Origin: Jacaranda mimosifolia
Taxonomy: Eukaryota > Streptophyta > Magnoliopsida > Lamiales > Bignoniaceae
DNA length: 64,000 nt
Assembly (NCBI GenBank): GCA_018894105.1
Contig: CM032129.1
Span: 29,653,468-29,717,467, forward strand
Reading direction: 5' to 3'
The notes beneath the pieces are model-generated. The model worked only from the letters and a program-made list of their open reading frames with translations. It made no database searches and was not told the origin of the DNA. The number at the start of each line of letters is the position of its first letter. Position 1 is the first letter of the stretch. The position numbers and the translations under genes were made by a program. Positions 36,174-47,858 of this stretch are shown here, piece after piece.

Positions 36174-37698
36174 AGGGAATGTTTGGTTATGTTTCCGGGC
36201 GTATCTAAGGTGAGTTATGCTAGTATTTATCTCATATGAGGTATCATTAAATTAAACGACACATGTCTTTTTACAACATATTATTATTAATTATACAACA
36301 AGTCGTTAATTCAAATTTTAAAATTTGGTACATTAAATGCTTGATAAATATTTAAAAAATAATTAAAAGACATTTTTCAAAAAATCTACCATATTAGATA
36401 ATATAATTTTAAAATTTTGAATTATATATTTTATAAAATTTAAAAATAAATATATCTAAAGTATTATAGCCAAATATAATTATCTTTATTTATTAACTAA
36501 AATAAAACTTAAGAATAAATATAAAATCTAAAACCATCATCCTAACAATATAATATAATTTTAAAATAATTTAAATTATTTTAACAATATAATTTAATAA
36601 TTTTAAAAATATTTATTTTGGATCAATACTTAATAATATATAAAAGTATAAATATACTTAAAATAATTTGATATCTTGATTAACTTAATAAATTAATTAA
36701 AAAAAAAGAAAAAGAAAAAAAATGAATAAACAAAAAAATTCTCCTTATTCCACCCCCAACCAAAGCGCACCACTTTGTCCCACGACTCCCCGTCGGCACC
36801 CTCCCCTCCTTTACCGGCCAACACATCTCCACCCCCCCCCCCCCCCCCAACCGCACCACTTGTCCCACAACTCCTCCCCTCCTTTCCTGGCAGGGCTGGC
36901 CATGGCTGGCAATCTATCCACCTGACGCGCTTTCGCCGACGCCCATGGGAGTGGGATTTGGTTGGGAGATGGGGTTTACATATATATATATATATGTATA
37001 TTTATATGTATCTATTTATATGCATAATATAGATGTGTATATATATACACGCATATTTGAAAATATATATTGTTTTAAAATATTTTTGTGGAGAGTTCTT
37101 TTGATATTTAATTTTTTAATTTTTTAATTTTTTTAATAATAAAATTTTATTATTGGTCGTCACTTTTTTAGTACAATAAACAATTAACGTATGATCAAAA
37201 TAAACCAAAACCAATCGTACAGGTAAAAAGTTAAATGTATTTATTATGTTGCCAACTAATCACTAAAATGAAAGGTTATGATTTTATAAACGGTTTATAT
37301 TAAGTATATTTATACATATCTCATGTGAGGTATGTACAATTAAGATTGCACCATAGACTACTCCATATTTCCCCATAATAATATTATTTTGGAGAAACAT
37401 AACTAAACATATTCTCATTTTCCTTCCAAAACACACATTTTTCAATATATATATATATATATATATTATATCATATATATTTTCTTATTATTCTAACATT
37501 AAAAAAAATTACTCAATTCCATTTTCACCCCAAAAACTCAATAAAAAAGCATTGATTTGACTGCTATAGTAAAAAATATTTCTTCCAAAATATAAACAAA
37601 CATGCCAAAAAATAACTTTCATATTCTCCAATAATTCAGTCTCCTAAAATATATAAACACATAATAAAATTACACAAAAAATATAACCAAACATTCCC
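36174..37698 (+). mobile_element. Tourist-like MITE, copy A4, split by a 1.2-kb insertion
   Basis: The outer ends GGGAATGTTTGGTTATGTTT (36175) and, inverted, GGGAATGTTTGGTTATATTT (to 37698) are flanked by TCA on each side (36172-36174 and 37699-37701). After the first 20 or so bases the family sequence stops at 36196 and resumes at about 37368 with the part that matches copy A3 (GGAGAAACATAACTAAACAT). Confidence 0.7.
36197..37367. mobile_element. Insertion inside MITE A4, with degenerate inverted ends
   Basis: TTTCC borders both sides (36192-36196 and 37368-37372). The two ends show weak inverted similarity (GGTG...CTCATATGAGGTAT at the left against GGTG...CTCACATGAGATAT from the right). Inside are a C run (36832-36848), a GC-rich non-coding block (36760-36960) and a TA repeat (36979-36996). 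Class is uncertain; a Mutator-like derivative is possible. Open frames over the GC-rich block are low-complexity. Confidence 0.45.
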
Positions 37699-37701
37699 TC
37701 A

Positions 37702-38815
37702 GTCATTTTATGATGAAAAACTTTTACTGCAAATGTAGTGGGCCTAAGGTGACTCACTGTCTTTAGGTCAGCAGTTATGATTTTTTTTTTTAATTTATAT
37801 ATATACACATATTAAAGATTCGTCCGAAACTAAGTATAAGGATAATGTCATTGAGCCAATTGACCACTTGACAATCAGTAATTATGATTTAAACAAGATA
37901 TTTTACCACGACGATTGCACTAAAAATAGTTATAACAATGTTCATTCATCTCAAAAAAAAAAAAAAATCTTATTCTCAATCAGTCGTAGTTAGCTTAGAA
38001 TCTAGTGCCAAGCAAGCAAAAAACTATGCATGTGTTATGGGTCTAATTAATTTAGTAGCGATGGTAGTTTGGTAGTACATGTTTGATTGTTATAGTTAAA
38101 ACTCGCTTTCGTCATTAGTTAAACAGGACAGAGAGTTATTTGGTGATAAACCAAGCGTTATGCTTTTTAGGTGAGTGGTCCAAAAGATGGTGTCTTTTCT
38201 CACTTCGAGTAAGTACTTGTTTGAGAGCGTGATCATGGGATGAGTTTTTATAGTATGGTCACTACTTGGTTGCTTGCACATTATGTGAGGTTTATACCTG
38301 CAATTGATGGGACCAACTTAAAGTTGTCTTCAATATTCATGGCACTATTTGTCAATGTTAGTTTATGTCTACTTCCCAACCAAGATTTCACCTAATCTAA
38401 CCCACAGTGCAATATGCAATTTTGTTTTAATCAAAAAAGTTAAATATATAATTGCACCAATTAGCAATAAGCAATTGAGGATTGAAAATTATACATAAGT
38501 CCATCATGTATGTGCAATTGTAGGCGAGAGGAATTTTAATTATTAAATTATCATTAGAATCAAAAGTGTCAGGTTTCAGTATTATTAATACCTATTTATT
38601 ATATAAAAAATTTAAATCTACCGTTCTAAGAAGGATTGATTTGATTTGACCAATGAGTTCATTGGATCGAATGGATTTATTTAAATCCAATGTTCAAAAA
38701 GAAATGAGAATGCCAACACTACGAGAAAGAATGATATATTAAGCGCACACAAAAAAGAGAGAGGTGCAAAACTAAACTCCAAATTAAATTAACTTTATTA
38801 GTATGGACAGCAACA
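37702..38815. other. Intergenic, no gene seen
   Basis: AT-rich sequence. No recognisable coding region, tRNA or clear repeat. Confidence 0.4.
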
Positions 38816-38819
38816 ATAG

Positions 38820-39245
38820 GAAGCCTCTTTTTGGTTTCATTTTCATGGGCCATTTTCATTTTCGTATAGAAATAAAAAATGAAAACTATCACTTTTTATT
38901 TATTTTCATTCAAAATATTCCTTTTTTCATTTTCAAACTTTTTCTAGACCTACACTATCACCCTATTCTTACATCAATCAAATTCAAATTTAATTTGATA
39001 TATTGTATTCACTATCATTTTCAAATTAATAAAATATACATATATTTTAGAAAAATAAATCTTTTTAGACGTAAATAAATATAAATCAACCTATTTTTCA
39101 AACATATACCTGTTTTAATCATTACTTTCCAACATTTCATCAAAATACATCTCAATTTTTATTTATATTTTATAACTACTTTTTCAGCTTTTCGAAATGC
39201 CTGGAAACTAGAAATGCCTCTGGAAATAAAACAAAACGAGCTATT
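38820..39245. mobile_element. MITE (type B)
   Basis: The left end GCCTCTTTTTGGTTTCATTT and the inverted right end AGCTCGTTTTGTTTTATTTC are related. The interior is AT-rich with many TTTTCA words. The open frame at 38803-39078 is inside the element and not a gene. Confidence 0.5.
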
Positions 39246-39389
39246 AACCATTTCTTTCTTTTAGCTGCTTCTATTCTATTCATTTTTAGCTCTTGCTTGT
39301 TTCTTTCTGCCAGTATTCCCTTTCCATCAATATTTTTATACACAATTTCTCAATGTTCTTTTCAAACTATGGTATAATAGGAAAAATCT

Positions 39390-39787
39390 CACCATGGAGA
39401 TGACATGAATATCTCAGGCTCTGCAAGAACATTTTTCAAAGCAACATCACTCTTCCACTACACTAAAATAGAGAATCATAAAACTTGCTAACAAACTCAA
39501 ACAATTCTATCTCATCATCACCCAAAAACACATCGAACTCTCCTCAGGTTCACAATTTTCCCAATCACTTGCTCCGGTTCATTGTCTTCATCTTCTCCTT
39601 CCTCCTCCCCAACCACGAAGCTACTAAAATCGAGCTGTCTGTAGAACGATGTTAACTGCATTTCTTCAGGCACAGAAGAGGGGCACACGACAGCTTCAGT
39701 GCCGGAATCTAGAAGTGCTTTAGTTAAAGCTTGGGTAGGCCCAAATATTCCGGTGAAGATTAAAATCTTATCTCTCCAGTCTCCAAC
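39390..39787 (-). pseudogene. Phospholipase A I relic: stranded last exon
   Basis: An AG acceptor (39789-39788) opens VGDWRDKILIFTGIFGPTQA, then LLDSGTEAVVCPSS and an acidic stretch VGEEEGEDEDNEPEQ, all matching the phospholipase A I C-terminus. The frame then shifts: SDWENCEPEESSMCFW, VDVALKNVLA and LRYSCHLHG are readable in different frames down to about 39390. The exon is separated from the upstream exons by the transposon-filled intron. Confidence 0.82.
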
Positions 39788-39811
39788 CTGCAGGGGTAGA
39801 AGGCAAATGAC

Positions 39812-42800
39812 CATAGTAATCAAAGGCGAGAGGCCTATTTTTAAGGCGAGAGGCGAATGAGGCGATAAATTAAATAAAAAAATTACAAAAAAATATACAT
39901 AGTGCAAAACTTCCAAAAAACATGTTTTAAATGACAAAAAACATATCAAAATATAAATAATGTAAAACAAATCTAAGTTAATATGTCAAAAATTCATTCA
40001 TGACTTATAAAAGTACTAATCTATAGTTAATTAACTGTGAGATAATCATATGTCATCCTCATCCCCACTCAAATCTAATGCAAATTCTTCATCTTCATGG
40101 TCACCATGAATAGGTTCACATTCATCTTCATCATCTTCATCAATAAGGTCTCAATGTATGCTAGATGTATTTGAAGTGACTGTTTTCCCCTTTCCTTTTT
40201 CTTTCCTAATATAACTCGGAGCTTTTGAAGTGGATGATCTCTTCTCTCTAGTAAAGTATGCTGGCTTTTCAGCTCCTAAAGCTCTAGCAACATCTCCCCA
40301 TGTTAGGCCATCATCTTCGCCCACCAACCATTCATTACTGTCTTCAATATCCTCCAAAGAGATAGGATCAATCTCATCACAGAGTCTATATCGCCGTCTC
40401 AATACTTTATTATATTTCACAAACACCAAATCGTTCATTTGAGCCTGAGCTAACCTATTTCTCTTCTTGCTATGGACCTATCAATTTCATACACCATTGA
40501 CGAATAAGTATTTGCAAAAAATTATTTCTACAAATACAATTTAAACTAAATAGAATAATATATGATATATTTACATGCTCAAAGAAACTCCAACTTCTCT
40601 CACATCCAGATGCACTACAAGTAAGGCTAAGAATTTTAATTGCTAAATTCTGCAAATTTGGAGTCCTGCTACCATAAGATCTCCACCAATCAGCTATGAA
40701 ACTGAATAAAATTCACATTAATAAAATAACATTGACATCCTAATTTTTAATTACACTATTACTATTACCTGGTGATCTCGTAGTCCCCTGTCTCTTTGCC
40801 ATGTTTAACTTAAAGAGGTATGCATTAATTCTTCATGAATTATATTTTGAGTATGTGTATCCGGAACTAATCTTTCAAAACATTTGTAGAACCCAGATAT
40901 AATTTCTTTATCACCATCAATGTTTGAATTTGAGTAGAAGAACTCTGGGTTCAAGTAGTAGCCAGCTACATACAAAGGTTGATGAAGTTGATCTTCCCAC
41001 CTCTTATCAATGATATCAAAATACCGGCTATATTTCTCTTCATCATCATCAAAACTCTTTGCAATAGTCTCTTTTGCTCTATCCATAGCCTCGTAGATGC
41101 ATCCCATTGGAGGCTTCTTTTCACCATCAACTAGCTGAAGAACCTTTACTAAAGGACTAGCAATCTTAAGGGTTTTGGTTGTTCCTCGCCAAAATCCAGT
41201 AGATAAAACAATTTTGGTTGCTTATATACCTCTTTGCTTTTTTGCCGATTTGCTAGTTCTACATGTATCCGAAAACAAACATAGCTCTCAATCTTTTCTT
41301 CACCAAATTAAACCTTGAGAGCATGAGGAATGCTATGGCAAAACGGGTCACTGCAGGCCTAATCAACTTTAAATTATTAAAATTTCTCATCAATTTGATT
41401 ACACTAGGGCAGCTATATATGTAGTTATTCAATTTGATGACCTTCACAAAAATTGAACGAATGTCCCTATCTTTAAATATATCCTCCAACATTAAGTCCA
41501 AACAATGTGCCGCACACATCGTCCAATATAAAGTCGGATATTTTGCCATCAATAAATGCCCTACGAAGATAAGAAAATATAAAAAAATAATTAGAATAAA
41601 ATATAAAAGGAGAAAAAAAAGAATACAAACATATATATAATAGATTATTCAATAAATCTTACCCTCTAGCTTTATATTGGAAGCATTATCAGTAACTACT
41701 TGAGCAACATTTTCCAGTCCAATTTCCTTTACAAAATCACTTAACAACTCAAACATTTTCTCCCCAGTCTTGCTATAATTAGAAGCATCAACTGACTTTA
41801 CAAACATGCTTTCCTTAGGACAATTAACAAGAAAATTAATCAAAGTTCGTTCTGTTTTGTCCTTCCACCCATCTGACATAATAGAGCAACCGTGGTTTTT
41901 TCATTCTTCTTTGTGATCTTCCATTACTTTTTCACTTGTTCAACCTCCTTTTTTAGCAAAGGAACTCTCACTCATGAAAACTAGCTTCAACTCAGGGCCA
42001 TGCTTCCCAATCTCATCAATCATCTTCTGAAAGCTATCATATTTCATCGCATTGAGAACAATCCGAGCATCATACATCCATCTTGCTATAGCCGAATGTG
42101 CTCAATCTTTCAATATCTTCAATGCCTCTTCATTCACATCCTTTTGTTTCTTCATGTCTTTCGAAGTTGGTGCACCGTGACTTACAAAAATGTCCATTGG
42201 CCCTTTCATGTTTGCTTTTGCTTTTTGCTTCAATTGATGAACTTCCCGACTCTCTACTTCAACATCATCTTCATCACCAATGCTTCTCAAATATTTTTCT
42301 TGAGTTCTTTGATGGTGACTTCATTTTTCTAAAATAATTTGTTCTTTAGCTCTTTTCTTTGTGCCCATGTAATTTTGAATTTTTTCCTTTACATCATCAG
42401 GAACTTTCTTGCATGGCCTTACATTAGCAAACCCTCCAACTATGTGTTGTTTTGCCCTACATATTCCCCCGGAATATTTTTTATCACAAAAAATACATAT
42501 AGTGTTATTTGTATTTTTTGGATCATCCAATCTCACATATTTCCAACATGGGTCTTTTCTAGACACAACTTGTCTAAAACCAAAAGTCGACATATTCTCA
42601 AGACTCAAGCTACAAACAAAAAATAATACATTTTAGATTTTAAATAAAGTAAAACCAATATGAAAATGAAATTATAAATAAAACACACACAAAAAAAAAG
42701 AGACAGTAAAACATGAAATAAAAACAGCGAAAAGAAAAAAGAAAAGCAAAAAAATAGTAAAAAAAAAAGAAAAAAATAAAAGTAATTATAGAAAGTAGAA

Positions 42801-43249
42801 ATTAGAAAAAAAACTAGTTTATTAAAATAAGTAAAATAAAAGAAGAAAAATTAAAATTTTAATTTTAAAAACTAAACTTAAAAGATTAAATAGAATTACA
42901 GAAAATAGGAAGAAGAAGAAAAAGGGAAAAAAAATGCAAAAATAGTACCTACAGGTGGCGGGCGGCAGCGTGTGGTAGGGGTGGGGTCTGGGTAGCTTTG
43001 GGAAGTGTGTATGGAGTGGGCCAATGAATATTTTATGTTTTAAAATTAGGGTTTTGTTTCAATTTATAATTATTCTTTTTTTTTTAATTAAAAATAGGGT
43101 TTTGTGAGGTGGGGCGTCTGCTGGGCGAGGCACAGCAAGGCACCTGCCTAGGGGCGCCTTCCTGCTGGTGCCTTGCCTAGCAAAACCCAAGCACCCAAGG
43201 CTTGCCTAGTCATCTCAAGCAAGCTGGGCGGCCTCCTTTGATAATAGGG
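39812..43249 (-). mobile_element. Full-length hAT element, copy 1 (3438 bp)
   Basis: The ends are CATAGTAATCAAAGGCGAG at the left and, inverted, CCCTATTATCAAAGGAGG from the right. The 8-bp duplication CAAATGAC flanks both sides (39804-39811 and 43250-43257), which is the hAT size. Transposase reads on the minus strand. The element lies in the last intron of the phospholipase A I relic, in the same orientation as that gene. Confidence 0.9.
40046..42593 (-). pseudogene. hAT transposase, copy 1 (BED finger, DUF659-like, dimerisation region)
   Basis: The start is MSTFGFRQVVSRKDPCWKYV. A BED-type zinc finger follows (CIFCDKKYSGG ... QHI), then an acidic linker and a DUF659-like core (MSDGWKDKTERTLINFLVNC, then VVTDNASN). 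After a probable intron at about 41561-41662 comes YWTMCAAHCLDLMLEDIF. The C-terminal hAT dimerisation block reads SASGCERSWSFFEHV near 40570-40640, and an acidic tail ends GDEDD. In-frame stops interrupt it, for example after ALKILKD (near 42102), in the segment after SSFAKKG, and after FVFGYM near 41259. Confidence 0.88.
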
Positions 43250-43257
43250 CAAATGAC

Positions 43258-43499
43258 CTAGCATTACTAAACCTGCCTCCATTGTTTTTCATAGAGAAGA
43301 CGGTGAAGTAAATAATGAACAAGTGAACAACGAGGTCAGGAGAAAAACTACCAACTTTAACAGCATCATTCTAAAATTACCAACTGTAATAGCATCATTC
43401 TAACTCTTGGCTAAGTTGATATGGGAAACAGCTTAGTCTATAAGTTCCTATAAACAAATAGTTTCCTTGTAGAGTAATAGTAAGGACTAGGAAAAAGTA

Positions 43500-43553
<54 letters not shown>

Positions 43554-44086
43554 TCATAATTTGAGATAGAGAAATCCATATTAGTTCGAATAGATGCAAT
43601 TCCTAGTGTCCATTAATTTACAGCTAATTGTAATGGTCCGCAACTCTAAGCCTTGATATCATGTTGCTTGAATACATTTTCTTGTTATACTCGAGCTTAG
43701 AGGTTAAAGGAAGACATCTTTCTCATTTTAGATGCATTGATTAAGTATAAGAAGAGTTTGTAGAAAGCTTGAGAAGAATCCACAAGATTCGAGAACAATC
43801 TGGAATGTTCCAAAAGTATCTAAAAAATTTCAAAAGGATTCAAAAGGTTCTCGATGTTTTGAAAGAGTTTCAAAGCGTTTTAAATTTTTCTAGAATATAG
43901 GAAAACTATTTAAAGTTGAAGAAGTGTATTAAATATGGTAGAGTAATTTAAAAACTTGCAGATAGAGATAGAAACTTCAAAACATTTTTTTTGTGAAGGA
44001 TCTTTAAATCTCCACAGTTCGTTTGAAGTAGTGGAAAATTTAAACAAAGGGTTTAGAGTAAGAGCGTGAGCGAAAGATTTCCTAGA
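43258..44086. repeat. Intron remnant with a GT/GA microsatellite
   Basis: This lies between hAT copy 1 and a hAT derivative. A compound (GT)n(GA)n microsatellite occupies 43499-43551. A short repeated phrase (TACCAACT..TAACAGCATCATTCTAA) is at about 43349-43405. The right part may be the 5' LTR of the gypsy element that follows, but I cannot place its start. Confidence 0.45.
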
Positions 44087-44905
44087 CATAGTTATGAAAG
44101 GCCAGACATGAGAGATCCATTTTTAAGGTGAGAGGCGAGGCAAGAAATGGGTGGTAAAAAGGTGAACGAGACAAAATTTTAAAAAATAATTATAAAAAAT
44201 AATATATATATATATATATAGTCCAAAAATTCCAAAAAGATCTTTTAAATGACAAAACAACATATAAAAATTTAAGTTCACATTGCACATGAAAATAGAA
44301 AAAACAGCCAAAAAAAAGGAAAAAGTGAGATTTTCGCCTTTAAATCTTTTAGTTTTTAGTTTAGCTGTCGGGTGATATGCTATAACATATATGCAAAAAG
44401 AAAAAGTAACAAGAAAAAACAACCAAAAGAAAAATAGAAACATAATTTAAAAATTATAAAAAATGCAAAAATTAAGTTAAAATAGGCTAAAATGAAACAA
44501 AAATACAAAAAGAATATAAGAAATGAAAAGCACATAAAATATAAACTAAAAGATACACAAGGAACATACAAAAGGTTAGAGAAAATAGAAAAAAAAAATT
44601 CAAAAATGTCCTTGCAGCGACCATCAGCACCGGCAACTGCAATTAGTGTCAATCAATGGGTTATGGGCTTAGGCAGTGGGTAGGAATGCTAATATCTCTT
44701 CGTTCTAATTTAGGATTTTTATAATTTTCTTTTAAAACAATGCATAAATGTTATTAGTAAGGTGGGTAAGGCGCTCGCCTTATTCATTGAGGTGAAGTGT
44801 GCGAGGTGTGCTAGGTGCTTTACCTCACTTATGTGAGGTAAAATGGTAGCATCAGGCTTGTCTAAGCACCCCTGAGGATAGCCACGTGCTCACCTTTAAT
44901 AACAG
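44087..44905 (-). mobile_element. Non-autonomous hAT derivative, about 820 bp
   Basis: The left end CATAGTTATGAAAGGCCAGA and the next 150 bases resemble the left end of hAT copy 1 (same TTTTTAAGGYGAGAGGCGA and GTCCAAAA/ATGACAAAA words). The right end, inverted, is ACTGTTATTAAAGGTGAG. The transposase is missing, replaced by AT-rich sequence with a TA repeat near 44200-44220. No matching 8-bp duplication is left. Confidence 0.65.
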
Positions 44906-44989
44906 TATTGTTAATAGTTCTCTTGCATGGCTTTAATTTCTTTAAGGAAACAAGTCCCTAACAAGTGGTATTAGAGCCTAGTTGGAGCT

Positions 44990-47170
44990 TCTATTTTGGT
45001 CATCAATATGACAAATGCTATTGATGTGACTGAATACAAGAGGTAGCTCGCACCCACACAAGGCAAAGAAGAAGTGTGATTAGAGCAAGACTTGTAAAAG
45101 CAACTCCTCTAAACACATTGTGGGGGAGATGGATGAAGGCCCTGAGCAAGTCAAGTATAACGTCAAGACATTGAAGACGATCTCAAACAACCAGACTTAC
45201 TAAAGAAAAATGTCCAAACTTACCTTGATGCCAATACTTTGCAGAAGGAACAACTTGCATAGTTGGAGGCTGAGGTGATGGAGGCTATTCAAGCCATGCA
45301 AGACAATATTGAGGAGATATGTAGAGACTTACACTCATGCAAAAAGATTATGGTTAGCGGGAGCGCTATCATAAGTATGTTAAGTTGGAAGATGGACTGC
45401 CCAAAAGGTTTGGTGGTAAGACAAATGTTAAGAAAGTTGAGAACTTCCTATGGCAAATATATATCTATTTTGAGAGGTCCAATATAATTAAAAAACTAGT
45501 GAAGGTAAGTATTATTACTATCTCACTATATCAGTGGTACAACTACTTTATGGTGGCATAGAAAGCATGCATACACAAAGAAAGGAATATGTAAAGTTGA
45601 TACTTGGGAGGATTTCAAGAGGGAACTTAAAAATGACATTTCTACTCGAGGAATGTTTCTATTTTGGGCCCCAATATAATCAAAGAGGTATTAAAGGTAT
45701 ATACTGTTACTCTACTCTCTATCAGGCTGATAGAACTACTTTGTGATGGCATTAAAAAGATGCAGATATAAAGAAATGGATACGTAAAATTAATACTTAG
45801 GAGGATTTCAAGAGAGAAGTTAAATAACAATTCTAGATATAAAGAAATGGATACGTAAAATTAATACTTAGGAGGATTTCAAGAGAGAAGTTAAATAGCA
45901 ATTCTACTTAGAAAATGTTGCTTGCAAAGCATGTAAGAAGTTGCAAGAGTTGAAACATAAGACTACCATTTGTGATTATGTGACTGAGTTTACTACTCTT
46001 ATACTTCATATCCCCAACACGTCGAAATAAGATTTTCTATATTTTACTTAGTGGATGGACTTCAAAATTGGGCCAAGCAAAAGGTGCAATAGCGATAATT
46101 TAAGTTAGCAATCGCCAAATCTCTCATGAAGTATTAATGAAACACACAGATTTTTCAAAGGGGAAAAAGGACAAAAGGATAAAGGTAGCTTGTCCACATG
46201 TACATGAGAGGAACAAGATACTAAAAAGGGTCCTTCCAAGGGTGGAGATAGGAATTCTCTTTGAAGGAGTATAAGATTTGTACTTGAAAAGAATGCTTCG
46301 GGTGCAAGGGGCCATTCTCTATGAGTAATTACCTAAAGCTTTGCTCATCGTCGACTATTATGGAGGGGGTGAAACCTAGCAAGGAAGTAAGTATAAGTCA
46401 AATCAGGTCCTACACATTTTATGTGCTTAACGCCTGACAATTGTTGACATCAAGTAAGGGGTTGATGTGCATTAAGGCACTCATCAATGGGAAGTCTACC
46501 AATGTATTAGCACATGCAAAAAGTACACACATTTTCAGCATTGATAAAGAGGCTAAGAGGTTAGCCTCCAAGTAATGAGGGTGTAGGATGATATAAAAAT
46601 GGTGACTTCAAGCTGGTAATTATGTGTATTCTTGAGCACAGAGCACCTTTATATGGAACTTATCATTAGCACAACTATCAAGCACCCACAGGAGGCAAGG
46701 ACCGAACAAAATAAATATTTAGGCTATGCAACTTGCCAAGAGGGGAAGAAAGTGGAGCCAACATTTTTAGCAACCTTGGAGAAAGAGGTTGAATTGATGG
46801 ATCATGAGGATGATGCTTCATAATATCAAGAACGTTGTAGAGTAGAATTAGGAAGTGATGCTAGCACAATTGTTGAAAAAGCTTCCACCGAAGTGAGGGT
46901 AGACCATAAGATAGAGATGGAATCGGGCGCCAAACCACTTGCTATGGCAACTTATTAGGTGACTCTACGCAAGTTGAAAAAACATCTATGATAACTGATA
47001 CAATTGTTGGACACAAGGAGGATCGTTCTTTGAAGGCACCTTATGGCCCATCGGTGCTATTTCAATAGAAGCACGATGGGATGCGAAGGATGCACGTGAA
47101 TTATCAAGTGCTAAACCAAGTAACCATCAAGAACAAAGATTCGACTTATTTGAAAAGCTTGGGAGCATTG
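44990..47170 (+). pseudogene. Gypsy gag/protease remnant
   Basis: It lies just downstream of the primer-binding site. Readable pieces include QAMQDNIEEICRDL (about 45290-45330), a charged region with repeated words around 45640-45890, and KKVEPTFLATLEKEVELMD (about 46748-46805). No long frame remains. A repeated GGATTTCAAGAG unit occurs three times (45611, 45793, 45875), part of a local duplication of 60 bases (about 45773-45832 and 45837-45896). Assignment to gag rests mainly on position. Confidence 0.5.
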
Positions 47171-47858
47171 ATTAAGAAATCGGACCGGCTCGACTGGTTT
47201 GACCGGTTCCACTATTATCAAAGGCGGTCGCCCAGCTTGCCTGAGGCGACCAGGTGAGCCTTGGTCGTCTGGGTTTTGCTGGGCAAGGCGCCAATAGGAA
47301 GGCACCCTTGGGTGGGCACCTTGCTGCGCCTCACCCAACAGGCGGCCTGCCTCACAAAAAATCTTAATTTTAATTTTAAAAAAAAAGAATAATTACAAAT
47401 GGAAACAAAACCCTAATTTTAAAACATAAAATATTCACTGGCCCACTCCACACACTTTCCAAAGGTGCCTAGATCCCACCCCTGCCGCATGCCGCTGATA
47501 GATACTGTTTTTGCATTTTTTTTTTCCTTTTTTTTCTTCTTCCTATTTTCTATAATTATGTTCAATCTTCTGAAGTTTAGTTTTTAAAATTAAAATTTTA
47601 ATTTTTCTATTTTAATTTTACTTATTTTAATAAACTAGTTTTTTTTTTCCATATTTTAATTTCTATAATTACTTTTATTTATTTTTCTTTTTTTTACTAT
47701 TTTTTGCATTTCTTTTTCTTTTCGCTGTTTTTATTTCATGTTTTACTGTCTCTTTTTTTGTGTGTGTGTTTTATTTATAATTTCATTTTCATATTGGTTT
47801 TACTTTATTTAAAATCTAAAATGTATTATTTTTTGTTTGTAGCTTGAGTCTTGAGAAT

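Noticed and set aside
39790..39970. Upstream extension of the last phospholipase A I exon frame
   Set aside because: It runs through the splice acceptor into the hAT end; the family match begins only at the AG acceptor.
39804..43257. An 11-bp target duplication (GGCAAATGACC), which would suggest Mutator
   Set aside because: Comparison of both copies sets the termini so that 8 bp fits each; the extra bases are shared by chance and the transposase is hAT.
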